Shown here piece by piece: positions 6,997-13,808 of a stretch of DNA of 30,484 bases. The position numbers and the translations under genes are program-made. The notes under the pieces are model-generated. The model saw nothing but the letters and a program-made list of their open reading frames with translations, had not been told where the DNA came from and searched no databases. How positions within the stretch are numbered: the first letter of the stretch is position 1; the number at the start of each line of letters is the position of its first letter. Where the stretch lies: positions 1 to 30,484 of the forward strand of contig CAKTUS010000027.1 in assembly GCA_934621485.1 (NCBI GenBank), given 5' to 3'. The stretch comes from an uncultured Clostridia bacterium. GTDB taxonomy: Bacteria; Bacillota; Clostridia; Christensenellales; Aristaeellaceae.

Positions 6997-7644
6997 ATGA
7001 CCCAACAAAACCATACCAATTGCGCTGAGGAATACGTTGTCAAACGGGGCGACAGCTTCTACCTGATTGCCCACAAGCTGGGCGTGCCCCTGCGGGACCT
7101 GCTGGCCGCCAACCGGGACATTCACCCGGCCCGCCTGATGGTGGGCGACGTGCTGTGCGTGCCCCGGGAAGAGGATGATTCCCCCGAAAGCGGCGGCCTG
7201 AGCGGCAGCGCCTCCGGCAGTGCAGGCACGGGCACGTCTACCGAAAGCACAGCCGGCGAAACCGCCGAAAGCGGTAATGACACTGCTTCCGCCGAGGACA
7301 CAGCCCCGGATACCAGCCTGAGCTGCCCTGAAACCGAGCAGTACACCGTGGAGCGGGGGCAAACCGTGGCCGATCTGCAATTGCGCGGGCTGGTGAGCCG
7401 CCACACCCTGGAAACCGCCAATCCCGGCGTAAACCTGGATCAGCTAAACGTAGGCCAAACGGTGTGTATTCCCAAGGAAAACGTGCCATGCACCCTGCCG
7501 GAAACCTACACCCTGGGCCAGGGCGAAACCCTGGAAAGCGTGGCCGTGCGCTTCAACCTGCCCGTAGCCAGTCTGCTTCGGGCCAATCCCTGCCTGGCGC
7601 CGCAGGATTTCGAGCCCGGCGCCATCGTGGTGCTGCCTCGCTAA
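6997..7644 (+). CDS. Three-LysM-domain protein
   Basis: 215 residues with three LysM modules, about 12-56, 110-156 and 168-214. Each follows the Y-V/T-x-x-G-[DQE]-[ST] ... N...L-x-x-G-x-x-[LVI]-x-[LIV]-P pattern (for example EYVVKRGDSFYLIAHKLGVP). A Ser/Thr/Gly/Glu-rich linker (57-108) separates the first from the second. LysM binds N-acetylglucosamine chains of peptidoglycan. There is no signal peptide, as in some spore-coat or cortex LysM proteins (SafA, SpoVID), so a mother-cell role during sporulation is possible but inferred. AAGGAG lies 10 bases upstream of ATG. The stop overlaps by 4 bases the stop of the convergent helicase gene. Confidence 0.88.
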   Translation: MTQQNHTNCAEEYVVKRGDSFYLIAHKLGVPLRDLLAANRDIHPARLMVGDVLCVPREEDDSPESGGLSGSASGSAGTGTSTESTAGETAESGNDTASAEDTAPDTSLSCPETEQYTVERGQTVADLQLRGLVSRHTLETANPGVNLDQLNVGQTVCIPKENVPCTLPETYTLGQGETLESVAVRFNLPVASLLRANPCLAPQDFEPGAIVVLPR

Positions 7645-9407
7645 CGCGCCTGGCTCAACAGCCGGTTCACCAGCCGCTCCACATACTGCCGGGCCTCCTG
7701 GGCCCCGCCCAGTACGTCCGCCTGGCTTTGGGGCGTATCCCCCATGAGCGCCACAAACTGGCTCACCTTCAGGCCCAGCGCATCCTGCATATCCTGGTCG
7801 CTGCCTTCCCTGCTTACCAGGTAGTAGCACAAAATGGAGTCCGTCTGGCCCATACGGTGGGCCCGGTCCTCCGCCTGGCTGTGCACGGCGGGCGACCAAT
7901 CCAGCTCGCCGAATACCACACAGCTGGCCCGTTGCAGGTTCAATCCTGCGGCGGCCCGAAGGGAAATGCAGCACAAATCCGTTTTGCCCGTCATGAAGCG
8001 CTCTACAGAGCGCTCCTTCATGGCGGGCGTTTCCCTGCCGGTGATAAAGCCCGGTGAAAAGGCTTTCAGTTCCCGACGGTAAATGTCCATTACCTCATGA
8101 TGATGGGCAAACAGCAGCACCCTTTCCCCGGCCTCCAGCAGCGCCCGCACAAATTGGGCTGCATACGGCGCTTTGGCAATGCCGGTGGCCTGCCGTTCTC
8201 CGGTTTCTACCGCCATTTCCCATAATGCCCGCTGGCTGGGTGAAGCTTCCGGGCTGCTTTTCAACTGGTGCAGCGCCTCCCAGACGGGCTGCATCAGCTT
8301 TTTGTACACGCCGTCGTCGCTGTCGATTTCCATCACCAGCCGGCGCTTAGGCGGCAGTTCCTTGAGCACCTCCTGCTTGGTGCGGCGCAGCATCATGCCC
8401 TCGTCCCGCAGCTTTTGCCCAAGCAGCTCCGGCTTTGCCACAATCTGGTTTCCGTAGCCGTAGCACCACTCTCGGGTGAAGCTTTCGTAGTCGCCCAGAA
8501 AATGGTAGTCCAGTATGTTCACCACATTCCAGATCTCCGCGCCCCGATTGTAGATGGGCGTACCGCTCAGGCCGACGACTTTCCGGGCCGCCTCCGCCAG
8601 CAGACTGGCCGCCGAGTACTTTTCCGTGCCGCTGTGCCGCAGTTCCTGCACCTCGTCAAAAATGACGGTGGGAATGGCCGCCTCCGGCAGCGCCTCCTTC
8701 CAGCCGCGAAGCAGCAGGTAGTGCATCAGGTATACGTCCGTCTCCGGCAGCGGATAGGGCTTCAGGCCGTGAATCACATGCACCCGCAGGGGACTGCCGT
8801 CCGGCCTGGTTACAAACCGGGCAATTTCATTTTGCCAGTTGTGCATCAGGTGGGGCGGCGCCACCACCAGCGCCGGATAAGCACCGGCTTCCGAAAGCAT
8901 GGCCAAAGCCTGCACCGTTTTGCCCAGGCCCATTTCATCGGCCAGCAAGCCCCGGTCGGCGCGCAGCAGGAAGGCAAGGCCCTCCTCCTGGAAAGGGGTC
9001 AGCCTGCCCAAAAACGTGGTGGGGCTGGGCGTAACGCGCTGAGGCATCCGCCGGGCTTCCTCCCGGCGCACCACATACTCCCGGGCTTGAGCCAAAGCCT
9101 CCTCCCAGCGGGCCATGTCGCCCTGGCGCACCGTAAGAGGATAGCGCAGCATAAGCCAGTTCAAATCACCGATGATGCGCCGGTGCGCGGTAAAACGCGC
9201 CTCGCCCCGACGGCTGGTATCCGTGCCGGGGAACAGGCGCTTGCAAAGCTCCGTTACGCCGGGATCGCCCTTCACCACCCAGCAATTGCGACGCTTATTG
9301 TAGCTCAGGGTGCCATAGGTGCGCTGGCGCGCGCCCACCTCCGGCTGAGCGCCGTCCGCATCCACCAAATAAGGCGGGAGCAGCGCATAATCCTCATACT
9401 CGTTCAT
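7641..9407 (-). CDS. SNF2-family DNA helicase/translocase, compact type
   Basis: 588 residues. Seen: motif I ADEMGLGKT (156-164), motif II as DEVQ instead of the usual DEAH/DEAQ, motif III LSGTP, and the second RecA lobe with SLRAAAGLNLQRA and motif VI QAEDRAHRMGQT. These define an SNF2/SMARCAL1-like ATP-driven double-strand DNA translocase. The N-terminal 130 residues are a small accessory region. ATG 9407 overlaps the stop of the upstream nuclease gene (ATGA), indicating translational coupling; a GTG-type extension to 9425 is less likely. A nuclease plus SNF2 translocase gene pair is typical of phages and mobile elements, so this could be domesticated. The 3' end overlaps the LysM gene. Confidence 0.92.
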   Translation of the reverse strand: MNEYEDYALLPPYLVDADGAQPEVGARQRTYGTLSYNKRRNCWVVKGDPGVTELCKRLFPGTDTSRRGEARFTAHRRIIGDLNWLMLRYPLTVRQGDMARWEEALAQAREYVVRREEARRMPQRVTPSPTTFLGRLTPFQEEGLAFLLRADRGLLADEMGLGKTVQALAMLSEAGAYPALVVAPPHLMHNWQNEIARFVTRPDGSPLRVHVIHGLKPYPLPETDVYLMHYLLLRGWKEALPEAAIPTVIFDEVQELRHSGTEKYSAASLLAEAARKVVGLSGTPIYNRGAEIWNVVNILDYHFLGDYESFTREWCYGYGNQIVAKPELLGQKLRDEGMMLRRTKQEVLKELPPKRRLVMEIDSDDGVYKKLMQPVWEALHQLKSSPEASPSQRALWEMAVETGERQATGIAKAPYAAQFVRALLEAGERVLLFAHHHEVMDIYRRELKAFSPGFITGRETPAMKERSVERFMTGKTDLCCISLRAAAGLNLQRASCVVFGELDWSPAVHSQAEDRAHRMGQTDSILCYYLVSREGSDQDMQDALGLKVSQFVALMGDTPQSQADVLGGAQEARQYVERLVNRLLSQAR

Positions 9408-9799
9408 GGCAGCGCCACCCCCCACAGCTGATTCAGCGCCAGCATCTGCACAGGCTTGCCCAGCATGCTGTCAGGCAGGCGCACGCTTCGGGGCGCAAGC
9501 ACCACCAGCGCGCCAATCGCCGGACAGGCGGCATACCGGGCCAGTTGGCGTTTGAGTCCTGCTTCATTAGGCCTGCCGTTTTTGATTTCGATGCCTACAT
9601 CTCCCACCAGATAGTCGATACGGCACCCGGGACCAATGGAAGCCTCATGACGGTAGGGTAGCCCGGCCTCCGCCAGCCTTTGCGCTACGGCGCTATGCAA
9701 ATCGTTTTCTTCAAGCGCAAAGGGAGACCGAAGCTCGCCTAATGCGCTTAGCACTCTCTGAAGCAAGCCCCGGTCCCCCTTTCCCGGCCCTGTGGTCAA
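9404..9799 (-). CDS. PD-(D/E)XK-like nuclease domain protein
   Basis: 131 residues. The core reads HEASIGPGCRIDYLVG then VGIEIKNG, giving E52...D62...E71-x-K73, the classic PD-(D/E)XK metal and catalytic arrangement, followed by QLARY (85-89), which resembles the Q-x-x-x-Y motif of RecB-like nucleases. It probably cleaves DNA or a structured DNA intermediate together with the SNF2 translocase encoded by the next gene. The start is uncertain: TTG 9799 overlaps the yhbY stop (TTGA), while TTG 9766 has a better ribosome site (AAAGGGGG). It is compact like phage VRR-NUC proteins, but its motif spacing does not let me name that subfamily. Confidence 0.72.
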   Translation of the reverse strand: MTTGPGKGDRGLLQRVLSALGELRSPFALEENDLHSAVAQRLAEAGLPYRHEASIGPGCRIDYLVGDVGIEIKNGRPNEAGLKRQLARYAACPAIGALVVLAPRSVRLPDSMLGKPVQMLALNQLWGVALP

Positions 9800-10083
9800 A
9801 GCTCAATCCGCTTGTGATCGCGGCTTTCCCGGTACATGACAAAGCGGCGGCCAATGCACTGCACCGGCTCGGCATGCACCCGCTCGCACAGCTGGTCCAG
9901 CGCTTCCCGGGCCGAAAGCTCACAGCCCTGCTGCACGGCGCCCTTGATCAGTTCCCGGGCCTCCAAGGCGTCGTAGGCTTCCTTCAGGGTGTTTTCGGTA
10001 ATGCCGTCCTTGCCGATATACAAAATGGTATCCATGGTATTGGCCATGCTGCGAAGCGCGGCCCGCTGTTTGCTGGTAAGCAT
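9796..10083 (-). CDS. yhbY: YhbY/CRS1-type RNA-binding protein, ribosome assembly
   Basis: 95 residues, one CRS1-YhbY (CRM) domain spanning nearly the whole protein: MLTSKQRAALRSMAN, then ILYIGKDGITENTL, which holds the conserved loop normally written GKxG. The family binds RNA and associates with pre-50S ribosomal particles. It lies 12 bases downstream of obgE, another 50S assembly factor, which is a common Firmicute pairing. ATG 10083 follows GGAGAGGG. The final TGA overlaps the TTG start of the nuclease gene. Confidence 0.92.
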   Translation of the reverse strand: MLTSKQRAALRSMANTMDTILYIGKDGITENTLKEAYDALEARELIKGAVQQGCELSAREALDQLCERVHAEPVQCIGRRFVMYRESRDHKRIEL

Positions 10084-10095
10084 TGGTTCCCTCTC

Positions 10096-11367
10096 CTACT
10101 CGATAAAATCAAATTCCATATCGCCGATGCAAATGGTGGAGCCTTCGCCCGCGCCCTTGTCCCGAAGGGCCTGAATAATCCCACGGTCCCGCAGGGTGCG
10201 GTGGAACCAGTTCAGGCTTTCCTCGTCCTCAAAGTTAACGCTGTCAATGAAGCGCTGCATGGCCGCGCCCTCCACATAGAACACGTCGTTGTCCCGGCGG
10301 ATGGTGAAGCCGTCGTCCGGCAGTTCGCGTCCATCGTCCACTTCTTCCTCCTGGAACACGCGGGGAGGCGGCAGCTCGGGCAGCAGGCGCACCACCTCGT
10401 CCAGCATTTCGTCAAAGCCCCTGTTCATGGCGGCGCTTACGGGATAAGCCTTGTAGCCCATTTCCTGGAAGGCTTTTTTCAGGGCCTGAATCTGCTCCTG
10501 GTCGTAAATCAGGTCGCACTTGTTCAGCAGCACCAGCTGCGGCCGTCCCTGAGGCTCGCCGTATTTTTCCAGTTCGCCGTTAATGATGCGGAAATCCTCC
10601 ACCGGGTCGCGGCCCTCGCTGCCGGAAGCATCCACCACGTGAAGCAGCAGCCGGGTGCGCTCCACATGGCGCAGGAATGCAAAGCCCAGTCCCACGCCCT
10701 CGCTGGCGCCCTCCACCAGTCCCGGAATATCGGCCAGCACAAAATCGGTGTCATAGCGCTTCACAATGCCCAGATTCGGGGTGAGCGTGGTGAAGTGATA
10801 ATTGGCGATCTTGGGCTTGGCTGAGGTAAGCGCAGCCAGAATGGTGCTCTTGCCCACGTTAGGAAAGCCTACCAGGCCCACGTCCGCAATGGTTTTCAGT
10901 TCCAGCCGGAACACATGCAGCTCGGTACGGATGCCGGGCTTGGCAAAGTTGGGCGCTTGCCGGGTGGGGGTGGCAAAGTGCTGGTTACCGTAGCCGCCCT
11001 GGCCTCCGCGAAGCAGAATCTTCTCCTGACCGGGCTCGCTCATGTCCGCCACCACGGCTCCGTCCTCATCCCGCAGAAACACGGTGCCTACAGGCACCTT
11101 GATGAGCAAATCCTGCCCCCGCTTGCCGTGGCAGCGGCCCGCGCCGCCGTCCGCGCCGTTTTCAGCCAGATATTTGCTGTTGAAACGAAAATCCAGTAGG
11201 GTGTGCATATTAGGGTCGGCATACAGCACGATATTGCCGCCGTTGCCGCCGTCTCCGCCGTCCGGCCCGCCGTTTTGCACAAACTTTTCCCGATGAAAGG
11301 ACACGCAGCCGTTGCCGCCGTTGCCGGCCTTGGCGGTAATGCGTACTCTGTCTACAAATGCTGCCAT
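10096..11367 (-). CDS. obgE: GTPase ObgE/CgtA
   Basis: 423 residues with the full three-part Obg layout: glycine-rich Obg fold (1-158, GNGGNGC, GGDGGNGGN, GGQGGYGNQHF), G domain with G1 GFPNVGKS (168-175), G3 DIPG (213-216) and G4 NKCD (282-285), and a C-terminal OCT domain (about 345-423). Obg binds GTP and acts in 50S ribosome maturation and stress or sporulation signalling. ATG 11367 has AAGGAG 6 bases upstream. It lies 24 bases after nth in the operon. The usual partners rplU and rpmA are not here. Confidence 0.97.
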   Translation of the reverse strand: MAAFVDRVRITAKAGNGGNGCVSFHREKFVQNGGPDGGDGGNGGNIVLYADPNMHTLLDFRFNSKYLAENGADGGAGRCHGKRGQDLLIKVPVGTVFLRDEDGAVVADMSEPGQEKILLRGGQGGYGNQHFATPTRQAPNFAKPGIRTELHVFRLELKTIADVGLVGFPNVGKSTILAALTSAKPKIANYHFTTLTPNLGIVKRYDTDFVLADIPGLVEGASEGVGLGFAFLRHVERTRLLLHVVDASGSEGRDPVEDFRIINGELEKYGEPQGRPQLVLLNKCDLIYDQEQIQALKKAFQEMGYKAYPVSAAMNRGFDEMLDEVVRLLPELPPPRVFQEEEVDDGRELPDDGFTIRRDNDVFYVEGAAMQRFIDSVNFEDEESLNWFHRTLRDRGIIQALRDKGAGEGSTICIGDMEFDFIE

Positions 11368-11391
11368 ATTGCTCTCCTTTTCTCAGGGACC

Positions 11392-12075
11392 TTAGCCCTG
11401 AACCGCCGTTTCCGCGCCCTTTCTTTGAGGCTTTGGCGCCGCTGCCGCGCCGCCGGACGCCTGGGCCGCCTTGCACAATGGACGCAACGGGCACAAGCCG
11501 CACTCGGGGTTGCGGGCATGACACACGCGCCGTCCATGAAAAATCAGCCAGTGATGCGCCGCTACCCAATCCTTTTTGGGAATGGCCTTTTTCAGTTGTT
11601 CTTCCGTTTCCTCTACGTTTTTAGCGTCCGCCAGGCCCAGCCGGTTGGACACCCGGAACACATGGGTGTCCACCGCAATGGTGGGCACGCCGAAGGCATT
11701 GGCCAGCACCACGTTGGCGGTTTTCTGCCCAACGCCCGGCAGCGCCGTCAGCTGCTTCATCCGGCCCGGCACCTGTCCGTCGTGACGCTGCATAATCAGG
11801 CGGCAGCTTTCTACAATGTTGCCCGCCTTACTCTTGAAACCGCAGCTTTTTACCAGTTGGTACACATCCTCTACATTGGCCTGCGCCATGCTCTCCACGT
11901 CCGGATAGCGTTCAAACAGAGCCGGCGTTACCTTGTTCACCTGCTTATCGGTACACTGGGCGGACAGCATCACCGCCACCAGCGTTTCATAGGGGTTGTG
12001 AAAGTGCAGTTCCGGCCCGGCGTCGGGGTACAGTTCCTTCAAACCCTCCAAAATGGCCTTTTTGCTCACTCGCAC
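11392..12075 (-). CDS. nth: Endonuclease III, DNA glycosylase/AP lyase
   Basis: 227 residues. The helix-hairpin-helix LPGVGQKTA holds catalytic Lys118, and Asp136 is in AVDTHVFRV. A 4Fe-4S cluster site C-x6-C-x2-C-x5-C is complete (Cys185, 192, 195, 201). It removes oxidised pyrimidines and nicks abasic sites. A short Ala/Pro/Lys-rich tail after residue 202 extends beyond the usual length of about 211. The start is GTG 12075, 7 bases after AGGAGG inside the end of folT; a second GTG at 12069 is possible. It overlaps folT by 10 bases. An open frame running to 12669 joins nth to an out-of-frame reading of folT and is not the real protein. Confidence 0.95.
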   Translation of the reverse strand: MRVSKKAILEGLKELYPDAGPELHFHNPYETLVAVMLSAQCTDKQVNKVTPALFERYPDVESMAQANVEDVYQLVKSCGFKSKAGNIVESCRLIMQRHDGQVPGRMKQLTALPGVGQKTANVVLANAFGVPTIAVDTHVFRVSNRLGLADAKNVEETEEQLKKAIPKKDWVAAHHWLIFHGRRVCHARNPECGLCPLRPLCKAAQASGGAAAAPKPQRKGAETAVQG

Positions 12076-12611
12076 GCGGAATCCTCCTTTTGTCCCAGGC
12101 GCATGCAGGCAGGCAGGCGCAGCTTTTGCAATCCGCACAGGCTCAGGTAGGAAATCAACACCTGAGCCGGAGCCTCCACCAGATAGCTGGAGCCCCTGGC
12201 AGCCAGCCAGCCCCAGAAAGTCTTGCTGCCGTACAGCATGCTCAGCCACAGGGAGTTCAGCCCCCAGTTCAGCAGCGTGCCTGCCGCCACGGCGGCAATT
12301 ACCCGTCCCCAATGGGGTTTTCGTCCATACAGCACAAGCCCATAGACCAGGCCCACCAGCGCGCCTGTCAGCGTAAAGCCCGGAAAATATGCGCCCTGCG
12401 GAAACAGATGAGCCCCGATGAAATCGCCCAGCGCGCCTACCACCATGGCCCAGGGTGCGCCCAGCAGCGCGCCCGCCGCAATCACCGGCAGAAAGCCAAA
12501 GTTGAATTGCTTGCCCACAAAGGGAATCTGCGTCACGTTGCCCAGCACCACCTGAAGAGCGGTCAGCAGCGCCGCATACGTCAGCTTTTCCGTAGCCAGT
12601 TTCCGTTTCAT
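12066..12611 (-). CDS. folT: ECF transporter substrate-binding (S) component, folate family
   Basis: 181 residues, membrane protein with about six hydrophobic segments. The N-terminal ATEKLTYAALLTALQVVLG is typical of ECF S components, and the body (FGFLPVIAAGALLGAPWAM, VGALGDFIGAHLFPQGAYFPGF) matches the folate-type FolT family. It needs the shared EcfA/EcfA'/EcfT energy module, not present here, to import folate or a related vitamin. ATG 12611 is chosen because it follows GGTGG and matches the family N-terminus; the frame to 12662 overruns the promoter. The leader is only about 16 bases, so no tetrahydrofolate riboswitch fits. First gene of the operon continuing to the SNF2 gene. Confidence 0.87.
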   Translation of the reverse strand: MKRKLATEKLTYAALLTALQVVLGNVTQIPFVGKQFNFGFLPVIAAGALLGAPWAMVVGALGDFIGAHLFPQGAYFPGFTLTGALVGLVYGLVLYGRKPHWGRVIAAVAAGTLLNWGLNSLWLSMLYGSKTFWGWLAARGSSYLVEAPAQVLISYLSLCGLQKLRLPACMRLGQKEDSACE

Positions 12612-12633
12612 TTCTGTACCACCAGCCTTTATT

Positions 12634-12662
12634 ATTGTACAGGATAACCCCTGCCGTTGCAA
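12634..12662 (-). promoter_or_regulatory. Sigma-A promoter of folT-nth-obgE operon
   Basis: TTGCAA (12662-12657), 17 bases, TACAAT (12639-12634). The predicted start is near 12627. It lies directly after the end of the methionine-sulfoxide reductase gene. Confidence 0.8.
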
Positions 12663-12669
12663 GCCCCAC

Positions 12670-13161
12670 CTACCAGCGGCAGCCTTCCGTCAGGAGGCGG
12701 GCCAGCCGTTCCAGACCAGCCTGATCCGTTTCATCAAACCGGCCGGGGCTGGGACTGTCGATGTCCAAAACGCCCAGCAGCCGCCCCTGCTTTTGCAAGG
12801 GAATCACAATCTCGCTGCGGGAGGCCGCGTCACAGGCAATATGGCCGGAAAAGGCGTGCACATCCGCCACCCGCTGGGTGGTCATCGTGGCCACCGCCGT
12901 GCCGCACACGCCCCGGCCAGGCGCAATGTGCACGCAGGCCGGCATGCCCTGAAAGGGTCCCAGCAGCAGTTCTTCCCCCGTCCACAAATAAAAGCCCGCC
13001 CAGTTGATATCCTCCAGCGCCTGATACAGCAACGCGCTGGCGTTGGCCAGATTGGGAATCAGCGCTTCTTCTCCCGTCAGCAGCGCTTCCAGCTGCCGCT
13101 CCAGCAGGGCGTAGGTCTCCGTCTTTTCCCGGGGATAGGTTTGCTTTTGCCATGTGGCCAT
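12670..13161 (-). CDS. msrC: Free methionine-(R)-sulfoxide reductase, GAF type
   Basis: 163 residues, one GAF domain. The catalytic motifs of the fRMsr family are present: PACVHIAPGRGVCGTAV with two Cys, and GHIACDAASRSEIVIPL with the third. The enzyme reduces free methionine-R-sulfoxide with thioredoxin. Residues INWAGFYLW and LLGVLDIDSP are also family hallmarks. ATG 13161 has AAAGGAGG 6 bases upstream. It ends about 8 bases before the folT promoter and reads the same way, so some read-through into the folT operon is likely. Confidence 0.94.
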   Translation of the reverse strand: MATWQKQTYPREKTETYALLERQLEALLTGEEALIPNLANASALLYQALEDINWAGFYLWTGEELLLGPFQGMPACVHIAPGRGVCGTAVATMTTQRVADVHAFSGHIACDAASRSEIVIPLQKQGRLLGVLDIDSPSPGRFDETDQAGLERLARLLTEGCRW

Positions 13162-13204
13162 GGTAAGCCTCCTTTCGTGCGCAGGCCGTTTAGAACGCCA
13201 AAGC

Positions 13205-13213
13205 AGTATACCA
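13205..13213 (-). promoter_or_regulatory. Extended -10 promoter of msrC
   Basis: TGGTATACT (13213-13205) is a TG-N-TATACT extended -10 element 44 bases before the ATG. No good -35 is seen 17 bases upstream, as is usual for extended -10 promoters. Confidence 0.55.
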
Positions 13214-13251
13214 TAAATCGACCCCTATTGCATCAAAAATGTCATGACAAA

Positions 13252-13503
13252 AGGCCATGCTTTCGCATGGCCTCAAGCCGTCAAAAAAGCTCGCCAGGCG
13301 GCGAGCTTTTCTGACGAGAAGCGCTCTTTGCCTACTCGCCTACGGCTCGCCGGGCGGCAAAGAGCGTAAGGAAAGTCTTGCTGCGCAAGGCAACCGAAAC
13401 CGACGTACACGCCGCCGGTTTCGGAATGAAAATCGGAGGGCTGCGGCCCTCCGATACCTCTCAGGGGTTTTTCGACAGGCTGAGGCCATGTTTCGCATGG
13501 CCT
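13252..13503. repeat. Two copies of the AGGCCATG...CATGGCCT hairpin
   Basis: Bases 13252-13273 and 13483-13503 carry the same hairpin (AGGCCATG, TTTC-containing loop, CATGGCCT) differing by one inserted base pair. They are about 230 bases apart and bracket the other stem-loops, which suggests the block has element-like ends or grew by duplication. Confidence 0.65.
13283..13310 (-). terminator. Bidirectional terminator-like stem in the divergent intergenic region
   Basis: Perfect 11-bp stem with a 4-base loop. It is followed by T6 on the minus strand (13288-13283) and by TTTTCT on the plus strand. It is odd because the flanking genes diverge, so no known gene transcript should end here. Confidence 0.55.
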
Positions 13504-13808
13504 GTGAAAACGCCGGCCGTCGAGCGTACAAAGCGCCCGGCGGCGTCTGCGCCTGAGGGAAAACTCCGCGCAGCGTCTCTTCTCCATCCAGCCGCGGTGC
13601 GCCCCGCACGCGGCCCGGCGCTTTTCAATCAAAAGCGCTCTTCCTGCACGGTTTTCCGGCCGTTTGCCCGGCCGGCGTTTTCAAAGCATATTGTGCCCGA
13701 AACGCAAAAAAACATTCCTATTTTTTCGCGGGCTTTTAGCCTGCCGGCAGGAAATGAGCATGTGTTTCCAGAATTGTTACAGACTAGGCTTTTGATGGAG
13801 GTCATCCA

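Larger units (their letters stand above)
13252..13675. other. Intergenic block of stacked stem-loops, possible structured RNA or repeat element
   Basis: The 647 bases between divergent msrC and the SWIM-SNF2 gene hold no convincing coding frame but at least eight inverted repeats: 13252-13260/13265-13273 (9 bp, 4-base loop); 13285-13295/13300-13310 (11 bp); 13322-13332/13356-13366 (11 bp); 13394-13402/13416-13424 (9 bp); 13432-13441/13446-13455 (10 bp, TGCG loop); 13483-13490/13496-13503 (8 bp); 13618-13625/13631-13638 (8 bp); 13656-13662/13669-13675 (7 bp). A bulged stem also spans 13591-13614. All listed arms are perfect as read. Read on the minus strand, the block ends in two terminator-like stems. 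It may be a non-coding RNA gene, an array of repeat elements, or a remnant. No promoter was found with confidence. Confidence 0.6.

Noticed and set aside
11392..12669. 425-codon frame suggesting a membrane-Nth fusion
   Set aside because: Only the last 227 codons are Nth. The first part is the wrong frame of folT, which has its own intact frame, and AGGAGG precedes the GTG at 12075.
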